Source of the DNA: Tautonia sociabilis
GTDB taxonomy: Bacteria > Planctomycetota > Planctomycetia > Isosphaerales > Isosphaeraceae
Reading direction: 5' to 3'
Assembly: GCF_003977685.1 (NCBI RefSeq)
Contig: NZ_RYZH01000027.1
Location: 30,782-94,781 of the forward strand
DNA length: 64,000 nt
Shown here: positions 33,189-41,471 of the stretch, one piece after another
Layout of the letters: every line of letters starts with the position of its first letter
Numbering within the stretch: position 1 is the stretch's first letter
Position numbers and translations under genes: made by a program
The notes under the pieces: model-generated
The model's input: only the letters and a program-made list of their open reading frames with translations
What the model was told of the DNA's origin: nothing
Database searches by the model: none

Positions 33189-33318
33189 TTGCGGGCGCGG
33201 CCGGTCGGCGTGAGCGGAGTCTCGGCGAGATTTCCGGGGCGGCGGATGATCCGGCTCATAGCAGCCGGCCAGGCGCTACGCGATGCTGCCGCACGCGAGA
33301 ATGAGGAGACCGAGGAAG

Positions 33319-34683
33319 ATGACGAGAACCTTGGGCCTACTGGGCTCCGCGCTGTGCCTCCTCGTGGGCTCCGCCTGCGGCGGGATGCACCTCGAGCAGC
33401 GGGACAGGGTTACCTTCATGCGAGGGCCGCACAACTACGACTTCTACTCCAGGCACAACGATCCGTTCGAGACCTCCGCGGCGATCCACTTCGCCCACGC
33501 CAAGGCGCACGATGTCCTGCAGCTGACGCCAAAGGGAAAGGCCTACTACCACGACGCCGCGTTCAACGCCGAGTCGGTCGCGTACACCTACAATCCGCCG
33601 CGCCTCGAACCACACATGGAGCTCTACGGCCCCTACACCGGCCGCTTCCTGTGGCAGCTCTACCGGGCGATCGACTGGACCCACGTCCACCACGGCGAGA
33701 CGTATGACATCCTCTCGTCGCGGCAGATCGACTGGGACCGCAAGAAGGAGTGGACCGACAGGCAGGTCCGCTACTACCTGGAGCTGAACGATCGGGCGCG
33801 CAGCCCCGCCCCGCTCGACGTCACGATGCGGCGCGCCAACGTGATGATGAAGCCCTACTTCGGCATATTCCGCAGCCTCTACCCGCAGTCGACGACCTAC
33901 TTCTACGTGGCCCATTGGTGGCACCCGGCGATCTACGAGGCGATGATGCTCGGCGGCAACGACGAGGAGCAGGACGAGGCGGTGCGCGAGACGCACGAGC
34001 AGACCTTCTCCCGCGTGTTCCACGATCGGCCGTCGCGGATGCTGCTGAGCCGGGAGATGATGCCGCGCTACAGCAGGCTCTCGCCCGAGTCGGCGAACAT
34101 CTTCGACAACCTCCACATGATCCACGGCATTGCCTACGCGATCCTCGCCTACGAGGGTTGGGACGAGGAGCAGAAGCGCGCGGAGATGTACCGCGTCCTC
34201 GACGCGTTGGGCTACCAGCCCGGCGACGAAGAGCTTGCCAGGAAGTTTTCCCTCCCCTACCCGGACATGGACCCCCGCTGCTACGAGGGCTGGATGAAGG
34301 GGTACGAGGGCGAGATGAACCGGATCATGGAGGAGATGCTCCGCGAAATGTGGCCCGGCATGAGCGCCGACGGGAGCAGCGATCCCCCGCCCAATGTCAT
34401 GCACCAGCTCCGGCTCAAGCTCAGCCCCGGCTACCAGCCGGGCGAGCACCCGGGCTCGCTCCACCAGGCCCTGATGAAGGAATACCCCCAGATGAAGATG
34501 GACAAGGAAGGCATGGCCCCCGGCAAGGCTTCCGAGAAGATGGTCCGGACGATGATCAAGGGCTGGAGCGAGAAGTACGGGAACATGCCGGAGGTGCCCC
34601 CCATCGCGATGACCGATGAGCCGTCCCTCCGCCCCGCCCCCTGCGGGCCCGAGGAGCGACACCACAGCGCAGGGAGGCGGTAA
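33319..34683 (+). CDS. large hypothetical lipoprotein, divergent from csoR-copA
   Basis: A 454-residue protein of no family I can name. From the ATG at 33319 (GAGGA upstream) it has a lipoprotein signal ('LLGSALCLLVGSAC'). The mature part is helical and rich in Tyr, Trp, His and Met: 'FMRGPHNYDFYSRHNDPFE', 'DWTHVHHGETYDILSSRQ', 'TTYFYVAHWWHPAIYEAMM' and 'IFDNLHMIHGIAYAILAYEG'. Clusters such as 'HWWH', 'HVHH' and 'HMIH' could bind copper or haem. Its gene shares the CsoR double-operator region and stops 5 bases before an outer-membrane protein gene. A role in periplasmic copper handling is inferred from position only. Confidence 0.7.
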   Translation: MTRTLGLLGSALCLLVGSACGGMHLEQRDRVTFMRGPHNYDFYSRHNDPFETSAAIHFAHAKAHDVLQLTPKGKAYYHDAAFNAESVAYTYNPPRLEPHMELYGPYTGRFLWQLYRAIDWTHVHHGETYDILSSRQIDWDRKKEWTDRQVRYYLELNDRARSPAPLDVTMRRANVMMKPYFGIFRSLYPQSTTYFYVAHWWHPAIYEAMMLGGNDEEQDEAVRETHEQTFSRVFHDRPSRMLLSREMMPRYSRLSPESANIFDNLHMIHGIAYAILAYEGWDEEQKRAEMYRVLDALGYQPGDEELARKFSLPYPDMDPRCYEGWMKGYEGEMNRIMEEMLREMWPGMSADGSSDPPPNVMHQLRLKLSPGYQPGEHPGSLHQALMKEYPQMKMDKEGMAPGKASEKMVRTMIKGWSEKYGNMPEVPPIAMTDEPSLRPAPCGPEERHHSAGRR

Positions 34684-34688
34684 CGATC

Positions 34689-35459
34689 ATGCGCATCCTG
34701 GTCATCACCATGCTGGCCGTCGGCGCCCTCGCGATGCCTGCCCGGGCCGACGTGTCGGACCTGGAGGAGGGATTCCCGACGGCGCTCACCGACGCCTATC
34801 CGAAGGAGTACCTGGGCCGGGAGGCGCAGCTCGTCAACCGCTTCATCCGGACCGATAAGGAGGAGGACGGGTTCTTCTTCGAACCTCGCCTCGAATTCGG
34901 CTTCCCGCGAAACGCGCAGATCAGCGTCGCGGTGCCCTTCCGCGCCGGCGAGCTCGAGCCGGATGGGCTGGGAGACGTACGGGTCGAGGCGCTCTACAAC
35001 TTCAACCAGGAGACGCTCGGCGTCCCGGCCGTCTCCCTGATCGCAGGGCTCGAGACGCCCACCGGGGACGACAGCGAGGGGGTCGATCCGATCGTGGGCG
35101 CCGTGTTCAGCAAGACGCTCGGACGGAGCTCGCTGCTACACCGGCTCCACCTCGTCGGCCGGTACCAGTTCAACTCCGAGGAGCAAGCCGACGAGCGGGA
35201 CGGCCGCTACGAGGCGGTCGTCGGCTACAGCCGCCGCGTCTCGCCGCAGCTGTTCATCCTCTTCGACTACCTCCGCGAGCAGGACCTGAAGGAGCACGAG
35301 GAGACGAACCTCGTCGAGGCGGGGCTGCGCTACGGCTTGAGCCCGATCTGGGTGCTGTCGGCCGGCGTGGGGTTCGGCATCGGCGCCGAGTCGCCGGAGG
35401 TGCAGGCGACGGTCGGGCTGCAGCGGGAGCTGCTGATCCCATACTCGAGCCCCGAGTAG
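34689..35459 (+). CDS. outer-membrane beta-barrel protein
   Basis: A 256-residue exported protein with signal peptide ending 'ALAMPARAD'. The mature part consists of alternating strands typical of a porin-like barrel: 'FEPRLEFGFPRNAQISVAVPF', trimmed here to its core, 'DVRVEALYNFNQET', 'LHLVGRYQFNS', 'YEAVVGYSRRVSPQLFILFDY' core and 'LVEAGLRYGLSPIWVLSAGVG'-type end strands. It resembles the family of putative outer-membrane transporters found beside metal or phenol genes. It begins 5 bases after the lipoprotein gene, so the two are surely cotranscribed and may work together at the outer membrane. Substrate unknown. Confidence 0.7.
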   Translation: MRILVITMLAVGALAMPARADVSDLEEGFPTALTDAYPKEYLGREAQLVNRFIRTDKEEDGFFFEPRLEFGFPRNAQISVAVPFRAGELEPDGLGDVRVEALYNFNQETLGVPAVSLIAGLETPTGDDSEGVDPIVGAVFSKTLGRSSLLHRLHLVGRYQFNSEEQADERDGRYEAVVGYSRRVSPQLFILFDYLREQDLKEHEETNLVEAGLRYGLSPIWVLSAGVGFGIGAESPEVQATVGLQRELLIPYSSPE

Positions 35460-35470
35460 CGCGCGGATGG

Positions 35471-35496
35471 CCCCGCCCGTGAGCCCTCGGGCGGGG
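35471..35496. terminator. bidirectional hairpin between convergent genes
   Basis: CCCCGCCCG (35471-35479) pairs with CGGGCGGGG (35488-35496) across an 8-base loop, 12 bases after the barrel gene and 16 before the end of the convergent csp gene. Confidence 0.5.
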
Positions 35497-35511
35497 GAGT
35501 GGTGACGGCCG

Positions 35512-35832
35512 TCAGGCGGCCACCTTGCGGCACTCCTCGGCGCAGCGCCGGCAGGCCTCCGCGCACCGCTTGCAGTGCTCCGCCTCGTGCTCGGCGCACT
35601 CGGCGGCGCAGCGGTCGCACGCCTCGGCGCAGGCCCGGCACACCTCGGCCGCGAGCGTCGAGCCGCGGCTCATGAAGCCCGAGCAGGTCCAGCACAGCTC
35701 GGCGCAATCCCGACAGGTGCGGACGCACTCGGCCATCTGGGGCTGGCCGATGCAGGCGTCGCCGCAGCGCTCGCACTCCTGGGCACAGGCGACACACGCC
35801 TCGATGCAGCCTCGGTACTTCTCGTGGGTCAT
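35512..35832 (-). CDS. csp: Csp-type four-helix-bundle copper storage protein (cytosolic)
   Basis: A 106-residue protein with 21 Cys, nearly all in helical C-x2-C and C-x3-C spacing ('CIEACVACAQECERC', 'CRDCAELCWTCSGFMSRG', 'CRACAEACDRCAAEC', 'CKRCAEACRRCAEEC'). This is the pattern of the DUF326/Csp family, in which Cys line the core of a four-helix bundle and hold many Cu(I) ions. It has no signal peptide, so it is of the cytosolic (Csp3-like) kind. GAGGAGGAA precedes the ATG. A degraded relative lies at 45608-45685 and an exported relative at 40700. Confidence 0.9.
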   Translation of the reverse strand: MTHEKYRGCIEACVACAQECERCGDACIGQPQMAECVRTCRDCAELCWTCSGFMSRGSTLAAEVCRACAEACDRCAAECAEHEAEHCKRCAEACRRCAEECRKVAA

Positions 35833-35992
35833 CGGTTCCTCCTCGGTGGGCCGCCGGGATGGCTCGTCCCGAGCGGCAGGGATCCAGGTCCTTACGCATG
35901 GGAAGGAGCGTCGTTCGATCCCGGCGTCCCCCCCACCCGCTCGCGATGGCGGGCAGGAGACATGCCGAGGGCGAGAGGCCGACGTTTGCGGC

Positions 35993-36178
35993 TCAGCGCG
36001 AGCGGCCGCCCTGGCCCTGTTGCGCCATGGTCCGGAGGTGTCCGTGGTGCGGATGGTGCTCGTGCGGATGCTGTTGCTGCTGGCCGCCCCGGCCCTGGGC
36101 GAGGGCCGCGGCGCCGCCGGTGGCGAGCAGGCCGGCGGTGCCGGCGCCCACGATCGACAGCAGTTCCCGGCGATCCAT
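35993..36178 (-). CDS. small exported His/Gln-rich protein
   Basis: A 61-residue protein with a Tat-like signal ('MDRRELLSIVGAGTAGLLAT', cleavage near AALAQ) followed by a 35-residue tail rich in Gln and His ('QQQQHPHEHHPHHGHLR'). The signal closely resembles that of the exported Csp at 41146 ('MDRRNMLGVLGAGAASLVAL'), so it may be a cut-down relative with only the leader and the His tract, or a real His-rich metal-binding peptide. It lies 160 bases upstream of the cytosolic csp on the same strand. The 335 bases above it (36179-36514) show nothing supportable. Confidence 0.45.
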   Translation of the reverse strand: MDRRELLSIVGAGTAGLLATGGAAALAQGRGGQQQQHPHEHHPHHGHLRTMAQQGQGGRSR

Positions 36179-36514
36179 TGGCGTCCTCCTGTTGCAGCGA
36201 TCAATGGATGGACGCGGCCCGCACCCCGCGGGCCGGCGATCGCCCCCGAAGGGGCCCGGTGAACCAGCCTGAGCCCGATCGCCCGCTCCTGACCGGGGCG
36301 ACCTCTGCTCCACCGTCGCCACCCGATCGCGGGCCGACCGGCTGATGGCCGTCGATACCGCGATGGATAGCCGGATTGGTGGCTCGCAAGTCTCGCGCCG
36401 ATTGGCCCGCGCGGCGCCACAACCTCGACCGCCGGCGATCCGGCCGCCACGTCGCGGATCGACTCCCGCCGGTGCATGCCCGCGGCGGCGTTCCCAGCGC
36501 CGGCTCCCCGTTCG

Positions 36515-36901
36515 TCACCAGGGGTAGTAGACGTAGGGCGTCGGCGGCGAATAGCTCCGGGTCCGCCAGCTGTTGTAGCTCTCGATCCCGTAGGGCGTGA
36601 CGGTGTGGCCGTGCGGCCGGTAGTCGTGCCGGCCCGTCCCGTACCACCCGAAGCCGCCGAACGGCGTGCGCCTCGTGTGCCAGTGCGGTGCGAAATCATG
36701 CCCGCCCTGCCCGTAGTAGCCGTAGGCCGGGACGCCGTAGACGCCGCCGTGATGGCCTCCGTGGTAGCCTCCACCATGCTGATAGTAGCCGGGGTAACCG
36801 CCGTACCCATACCCCTGGGCCGTGGCCTCGGAGGTCCCGAGCGCCAGTCCGCCGATCGTGAGCACGCTCGCCAGCGCGATCATCCGCCATGCCAATCGCA
36901 T
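36515..36901 (-). CDS. secreted Gly/Tyr/His-rich protein
   Basis: A 128-residue exported protein. The signal peptide runs to 'TSEATAQ' (about residue 29). The mature part is low in complexity and rich in Gly, Tyr and His ('GYGYGGYPGYYQHGGGYHGG', 'GTGRHDYRPHGHTVTPYG'), ending 'SYSPPTPYVYYPW'. Proteins of this type are common surface or wall proteins in planctomycetes. The His content would allow metal binding. GGGGAAG lies about 6 bases before the ATG. It is transcribed away from the multicopper oxidase across a 674-base intergenic region. Confidence 0.55.
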   Translation of the reverse strand: MRLAWRMIALASVLTIGGLALGTSEATAQGYGYGGYPGYYQHGGGYHGGHHGGVYGVPAYGYYGQGGHDFAPHWHTRRTPFGGFGWYGTGRHDYRPHGHTVTPYGIESYNSWRTRSYSPPTPYVYYPW

Positions 36902-37278
36902 GATGCTTCCCCGTATCTCTTTCAACGCGGTGAAGTTGTCCTGATCCCGGTGCGAGGACGAGCCCAGACCCGTCGCATCGGAGGATTTCGCGCACTCGAG
37001 CGTCTTGACAGTGCAGACGACGGACCGGAGACGAAGATTGCCCCCGCCGGGCCGCTCTCGCTCGCCGCAACAGCATGAGGGATAGGGATTTGGATGGCGA
37101 TCATCTTGGCCCGATACTGGCATCCGCCCGGCGCCGACGAGACGACACACCCCAGGATCCTGGCCCGTGACAGGAACCTCACGCGCATCATCAATGGTCA
37201 CGAGGTTTGATCGCGGGGATCGCCCGGAGCAACGCTCGCGTATCGGCGGCACGGAAACCTCCGCGGCATGTCCCGGGT

Positions 37279-37297
37279 CATACCCGGCCCGGGTATG
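37279..37297. promoter_or_regulatory. CsoR-like operator upstream of pcoA
   Basis: CATACCCGGCCCGGGTATG, a 19-base palindrome perfect around its central base, lies about 280 bases before the pcoA start. It shares length and the ATACCC / GGGTAT ends with operator 1 at 33145, so CsoR may act here too. The remainder of 36902-37575 shows no gene I can support. Confidence 0.45.
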
Positions 37298-37575
37298 GCC
37301 TCTGGTAGCCTGTCGCCGCCGGCCATCCGGGGAGGGCCCTCGATCACCCGGCCACCCGCCATGTCGGCCCGGCCCGTCAGCGACATCCCATGGGGCGGGC
37401 GATGCTCGTAATCCCCCCGGGACGACGGCCGCGGCCGCTGGACCGTGAAAGGTGAAATTGGACGCAGCGCTGCAACCATGATACTTTTGCGTTTCGCCGT
37501 GTCCCCGGCATGGGCGCAGGCGAGGCCGACCCTGGGCCGCGCGGGATGAGACGAGCAGGATCACCTGGGAGCAAC

Positions 37576-39426
37576 ATGAACCGCCGATCACCCACCGAGG
37601 TGCCCGCATACCACAGCCGGCGTTCCTTCCTCGCCTCCGCGGCGAGCCTGGGGCTGTGGGCCGCCTTGCGGGGCACCGTGCCGTCCTACGCGCTCGGGCC
37701 TGCAGTGGCGGTGGGCCGCGCGAGCGGAATCCCTCTTGGCGATCGCGTCAAGCTGGGCATCGCCGAGACGCGGATCAATCTTGGTTCCGAAGGGGCCACG
37801 GCGACGGCGATCAACGGCACCGTGCCGGGGCCGCTGCTCCGGTTCCGCGAGGGCCAGGAGGCCATCATCGAGGTCACGAACGGGCTCCGGGAGGACACCT
37901 CGATCCACTGGCACGGGCTGATCCTCCCGCCGGGCATGGACGGGGTCCCGGGAGTGAGCTTCGCCGGGATCAAGCCGGGGGAGAGCTTCACCTATCGCTT
38001 TTCCATCAACCAGAGCGGCACCTACTGGTATCACAGCCACTCGGGCCTGCAGGAGCAGACCGGGGTCTACGGCCCATTGATCGTCGACCCCAAGGAACCA
38101 GAGCCGTACGCCTACGAGCGGGATTACGTCGTCCTCCTCTCGGACTGGACCTTCGAGGATCCCTACGAGATCCTGGCCAATCTCAAGAAGCAGAGCAACT
38201 ACTACAACTTCCAGCAGCGGACCCTCGGCACGCTCTTCCGGGACGTCGAGCAAAACGGGTGGTCGGCGGCGATCGGGGACCGCCTGATGTGGGGGCAGAT
38301 GCGCATGGACCCCACCGACATCTCCGACATCACCGGCTACACCTACACCTACCTGGTGAACGGCCTGCCACCGGGCGCAAACTGGACGGGGGTCTTCGCG
38401 CGGGGCGAGCGCATCCGCCTGCGCTTCATCAACGCCGGGGCCGCGAGCTACTTCGACGTCCGCATCCCGGGGCTCAAGATGACCGTCGTGCAGGCAGACG
38501 GGCAGGACATCCAACCGGTCGTCGTCGACGAACTGCGGATCGCGATCGCCGAGACCTACGATGTGATCGTCGAGCCTGGGGAAGGACCGGCGTACACCAT
38601 CTTCGCCGAGGCGATGGACCGGAGCGGCTTCGCACGCGGCACCCTCGCCGTGCGAGACGGCCTCTCCGCGCCCATTCCCGAGCGGCGGCCGCGCCCCCTA
38701 CTGTCCATGGCCGATATGGGCATGGGGATGGATCACGGCGGCGGGCATGGCGGGGGCCATGGCGAGCATGGGGGCGGCCACGGCGGCCCGAAGCCCGCAG
38801 CGCCGCATGTGATGGAGCACGGGGCCGATGCTCACGCCGCCGGCCATGGCGATCGACGGTCCGCGATGCAGCACGGGGCAGCCGGGGCGGCGAACGCCGG
38901 TGGCGCCGTCCCGCACGGCCCGGAGGACCACGGGCCGGGCAACGCGATGGTGCCGGACGCGACCAAGGACCGCACGGGCGAGCCCGGCATCGGCCTGGAA
39001 GGCTCCGGACGGCGGGTCCTGCTCTATGCGGACCTCCGCAGCCTCTCGCCGGGGAGCGACCCGCGGCCGCCCTCCCGGGAGATCGAGCTGCACCTCACCG
39101 GCAACATGGAACGCTACATGTGGTCGTTCGACGGCAAGAAATACTCCGAGGCCGACGGGCCGATCCGGTTCTTCTACGGCGAGCGACTCCGGCTGACCCT
39201 CGTGAACGACACGATGATGAATCACCCGATCCATCTGCACGGGATGTGGTTCGAGCTCGTCAATGGCTCCGGGGCGCACAAGCCGAGGAAGCACACAGTG
39301 AACGTCAAGCCCGCCGAGCGGCTCTCGGTCGACATCACGGCCGATGCGCGCGGGGACTGGGCGTTCCACTGTCACATCTTGTACCACATGGAGATGGGGA
39401 TGTTCCGTGTCGTCACCGTTGCTTGA
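37576..39426 (+). CDS. pcoA: PcoA/CopA-type three-domain multicopper oxidase
   Basis: A 616-residue periplasmic copper oxidase that probably oxidises Cu(I) to the less permeable Cu(II). The Tat signal is 'SRRSFLASAASLGLWAAL'. Copper-site motifs in order: 'IHWHGL' (near residue 111), 'YHSHSG' (near 155), 'HPIHLHGMWFE' (near 553) and 'HCHILYHMEMGM' (near 597). Between domains 2 and 3, residues about 375-470, is a Met/His/Gly tract ('MADMGMGMDHGGGHGGGHG') of the kind that recruits copper in PcoA. It starts at the ATG at 37576. The pcoB gene follows with an overlap. A CsoR-like palindrome lies upstream. Confidence 0.92.
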   Translation: MNRRSPTEVPAYHSRRSFLASAASLGLWAALRGTVPSYALGPAVAVGRASGIPLGDRVKLGIAETRINLGSEGATATAINGTVPGPLLRFREGQEAIIEVTNGLREDTSIHWHGLILPPGMDGVPGVSFAGIKPGESFTYRFSINQSGTYWYHSHSGLQEQTGVYGPLIVDPKEPEPYAYERDYVVLLSDWTFEDPYEILANLKKQSNYYNFQQRTLGTLFRDVEQNGWSAAIGDRLMWGQMRMDPTDISDITGYTYTYLVNGLPPGANWTGVFARGERIRLRFINAGAASYFDVRIPGLKMTVVQADGQDIQPVVVDELRIAIAETYDVIVEPGEGPAYTIFAEAMDRSGFARGTLAVRDGLSAPIPERRPRPLLSMADMGMGMDHGGGHGGGHGEHGGGHGGPKPAAPHVMEHGADAHAAGHGDRRSAMQHGAAGAANAGGAVPHGPEDHGPGNAMVPDATKDRTGEPGIGLEGSGRRVLLYADLRSLSPGSDPRPPSREIELHLTGNMERYMWSFDGKKYSEADGPIRFFYGERLRLTLVNDTMMNHPIHLHGMWFELVNGSGAHKPRKHTVNVKPAERLSVDITADARGDWAFHCHILYHMEMGMFRVVTVA

Positions 39427-40240
39427 ATCATCCGCGGCGCGCGAAGCGACGACCTCCGCCTGCACGAGGAAGCTCCTGGCGGGCATCCTCCTGGCGGCTG
39501 TCTCGCTGCTGACGATGGCCCCTTGGGCCTTCGCCGGTGACGGTGACCTCACCGGGGCGCCGGTCGGCGAGGATGGCGGATGAGCGCCGCCGATCGACGA
39601 TCAGCGGTGGTATCGCTACCTCCTGCTGGAACCGTTCGAGTACCAGCTCCGGGACGGCGACGACACCTTCAGCTGGGAGGCCGACGGCTGGGTCGGCGGC
39701 GACGACGAGCGGCTGTGGCTCAAGACCGAGGGCGACCTGGCCGAGGACGAGGGCGAGGCCGAGGCGCAGCTGCTCTATAGCCGGCTGATCGCGCCCTTCT
39801 GGGACCTCCAGCTCGGTGTGCGCTACGACCAGCCGTGGGGCTCCGATGCCGACTCCTCGCGCGCCTTCGCCGTCGTCGGCCTCGAGGGCCTGGCCCCCTA
39901 CTACTTCGACATCGAGCCGGCGCTGTTCCTCAGCGACGATGCCGACGTGTCGGCGCGGCTGGAGGCGACCTTCGACCTCCTGCTCGCCCAGCGGCTCGTC
40001 CTCCAGCCCCGCCTCGAGCTGGACGCCGCCGTCCAGGAGGTACCGGAGCACGGCGTGGGGCAAGGCCTCAACGACTTCGAGCTCGGGGCGCGACTCCGCT
40101 ACGAGCTGAGGCGGGAGTTCGCGCCGTATGTCGGCGTGTCCTGGACCCGGAAGACCGGCGAGACCGCCGGGATCGCGCGCCGCGACGGGGAGGAGGTCAG
40201 CGACTTCGCGGTCATCTTCGGCGTCCGGATGTGGTTCTGA
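39407..40240 (+). pseudogene. pcoB: PcoB/CopB-type outer-membrane copper protein, interrupted by TGA
   Basis: One continuous frame encodes a signal peptide ('LLAGILLAAVSLLTMAPWAFA'), a short linker ending 'GAPVGEDGG', then TGA at 39581-39583, then the whole CopB barrel in the same frame: 'APPIDDQRWYRYLLLEPFEY', 'DERLWLKTEGDLAEDEGEAE', 'LLYSRLIAPFWDLQLGVRYD' and the terminal 'SDFAVIFGVRMWF'. CopB homologues have Trp at or next to this point (a W-x-P-P/S-V-x-D-type motif), so TGG to TGA is the simplest reading. No good restart codon follows. The likely start is GTG 39407 or TTG 39419, overlapping pcoA. It could be a nonsense mutation or a sequencing error. Confidence 0.75.
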
Positions 40241-40269
40241 CCGTCGCCCGTGCGGCGGCGCTCCGGTCA
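40238..40269. terminator. candidate bidirectional hairpin joining two stop codons
   Basis: TGACCG (40238-40243) pairs with CGGTCA (40264-40269) around an inner CGCC / GGCG stem. The outer arms contain the stop codons of pcoB and of the convergent lipoprotein gene. Weak but well placed. Confidence 0.3.
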
Positions 40270-40686
40270 ACCAGCCTCGGGCCCAGGTCCTTCGCCCGCA
40301 GCACATCTCGGGTCGTCGGCGTACGTCGCGTGGGTGATCAGGAGCCGGGAGCTCTCGGGCGGCTCCACCCGCAGCCACGCCTCGAAGACCGGGGGATGTC
40401 CCGCACGGTGATGGCGGTGCCGGACGACAGGCGTTCGCGTCCGGGACAGGACGTCGCCCTCCGGGCCCTCGACGACGACGTCGACGCAGCCGAGGGGCTC
40501 GCGTGCCTTCACGTAACCCTTCACCAGGAGCGACTCGCCCGCCTGGAACGCCTCGATGGGCCCGATGGTGACGCCCGCGGCCTCCCTGCATTCCACCTGC
40601 AGCGCACCGCCCGCGACGAGGTCGCGGCGGTAGACGCAGCTCATGGAGAGCATGACTGCAAGCGCGGCGAAGCATCTGATTAGCAT
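40267..40686 (-). CDS. hypothetical lipoprotein
   Basis: A 139-residue exported protein with a short lipoprotein signal ('CFAALAVMLSMSC', lipidation at about Cys17). The mature part is a single beta-sandwich-like domain: 'ALQVECREAAGVTIGPIEAF', 'ESLLVKGYVKAREPLGCVDV', 'VFEAWLRVEPPESSRLLIT'. It lies 13 bases after the exported Csp gene and so is probably cotranscribed. The start of this gene is repeated at 41449-41474. Function unknown. Confidence 0.6.
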   Translation of the reverse strand: MLIRCFAALAVMLSMSCVYRRDLVAGGALQVECREAAGVTIGPIEAFQAGESLLVKGYVKAREPLGCVDVVVEGPEGDVLSRTRTPVVRHRHHRAGHPPVFEAWLRVEPPESSRLLITHATYADDPRCAAGEGPGPEAG

Positions 40687-40699
40687 GGGATCCAACGTG

Positions 40700-41146
40700 C
40701 TACGCGGCCGAGGCGTGGCCCCCCGCCCTACCCATCTTGCGGCAGTGCTCCTCGGCCGTGCGGCAGGCCCGGGCGCAGTCCTGCAGGATCTTGTCCCCGG
40801 CGATCTTCTCGCACGACTCGGCGCACGCCCGACAGACCTCGGCACACGCGGCGTGCGCGTGGTGCGCGACGGGGCTGCCCCGACTTGTCAGGTCGGCCGA
40901 CAGCGAGCAGAACTGCTGGCAGTCCCTGGTCAGCTCGTGCGCGCGGGCATACGCCTCGCGTTGCTCCGTGCCCTTGCGGAGTTCCTCCAGGCAGTGGTCG
41001 GCCGCCCGGCCGCAGAGGTTCCGGCAGTCGTCGAGGATCTCGGAGTGCCCGCGGTGCTCGTGCTGCTGGGCGTGGCCGGTGCCGCCCAGGGCGACGAGGC
41101 TAGCGGCCCCGGCCCCCAGGACGCCCAGCATGTTGCGTCGGTCCAT
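40700..41146 (-). CDS. Csp1-type exported copper storage protein
   Basis: A 148-residue protein with a Tat signal ('MDRRNMLGVLGAGAASLVAL', cleavage near HAQ) and a mature helical part with 12 Cys: 'CRNLCGRAADHC', 'CQQFCSLSADLTSRGSPVAH', 'CAEVCRACAESC' and 'CARACRTAEEHC'. These spacings match the DUF326/Csp four-helix copper-storage fold; Tat export is the hallmark of Csp1. It has fewer Cys than the cytosolic relative at 35512, and some core positions are His or Met. The hypothetical lipoprotein follows 13 bases downstream. Confidence 0.85.
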   Translation of the reverse strand: MDRRNMLGVLGAGAASLVALGGTGHAQQHEHRGHSEILDDCRNLCGRAADHCLEELRKGTEQREAYARAHELTRDCQQFCSLSADLTSRGSPVAHHAHAACAEVCRACAESCEKIAGDKILQDCARACRTAEEHCRKMGRAGGHASAA

Positions 41147-41336
41147 GTTCGTCCTCCCACTCAGATGTATGGCGATTTCCGGGCGCTATCGACATTCGCT
41201 CGGAGCTCGGGCGAACGCATCGGCGTGCCGGGCGCTCCAGCTCAGTTCGGCACGCCACGCCTGCGCACGCCTGCCCCTGCCGGCGCCCTCGAACTCCTCT
41301 GAGGAAGTAATCCAATAACCACACGGAGGACCATGA

Positions 41337-41471
41337 TCACCACCAGTTGCCCGAACCCGTCAGACGTTGGCGCGGCGGCGGCGTGGGAATGATCGCCCGC
41401 CGTCCGGCACTCACTCCCGAGCGCGAGGCGCCCGTATCCTCGGACATGGCGGCGAAGCATCTGACCAACAT
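41337..41471 (-). pseudogene. remnant of a copy of the 40267-40686 lipoprotein start
   Basis: A 26-base segment (41449-41474) matches 40664-40689 at 23 positions ('GCGGCGAAGCATCTGA' is shared exactly) and encodes 'MLVRCFAAM' against 'MLIRCFAAL'. After that the reading loses similarity and ends after 44 codons. It looks like the stump of a second copy. The surrounding 41147-42003 has no intact gene; a signal-peptide-like frame near 41500-41640 is probably another remnant. Confidence 0.4.

Noticed and set aside
36201..36647. Open frame of 148 codons between the two small secreted genes
   Set aside because: Arg/Pro/Ala-rich translation overlapping the Gly/Tyr/His-rich gene in another frame; no start signal.
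38698..39552. Minus-strand frame across the 3' half of pcoA
   Set aside because: Antisense to the copper-site region of a clear multicopper oxidase; no domain of its own.
39818..40240. Treating the pcoB barrel as a separate gene starting at GTG 39818
   Set aside because: Homologous barrel sequence continues in the same frame upstream to the TGA at 39581, so this would be an internal start.
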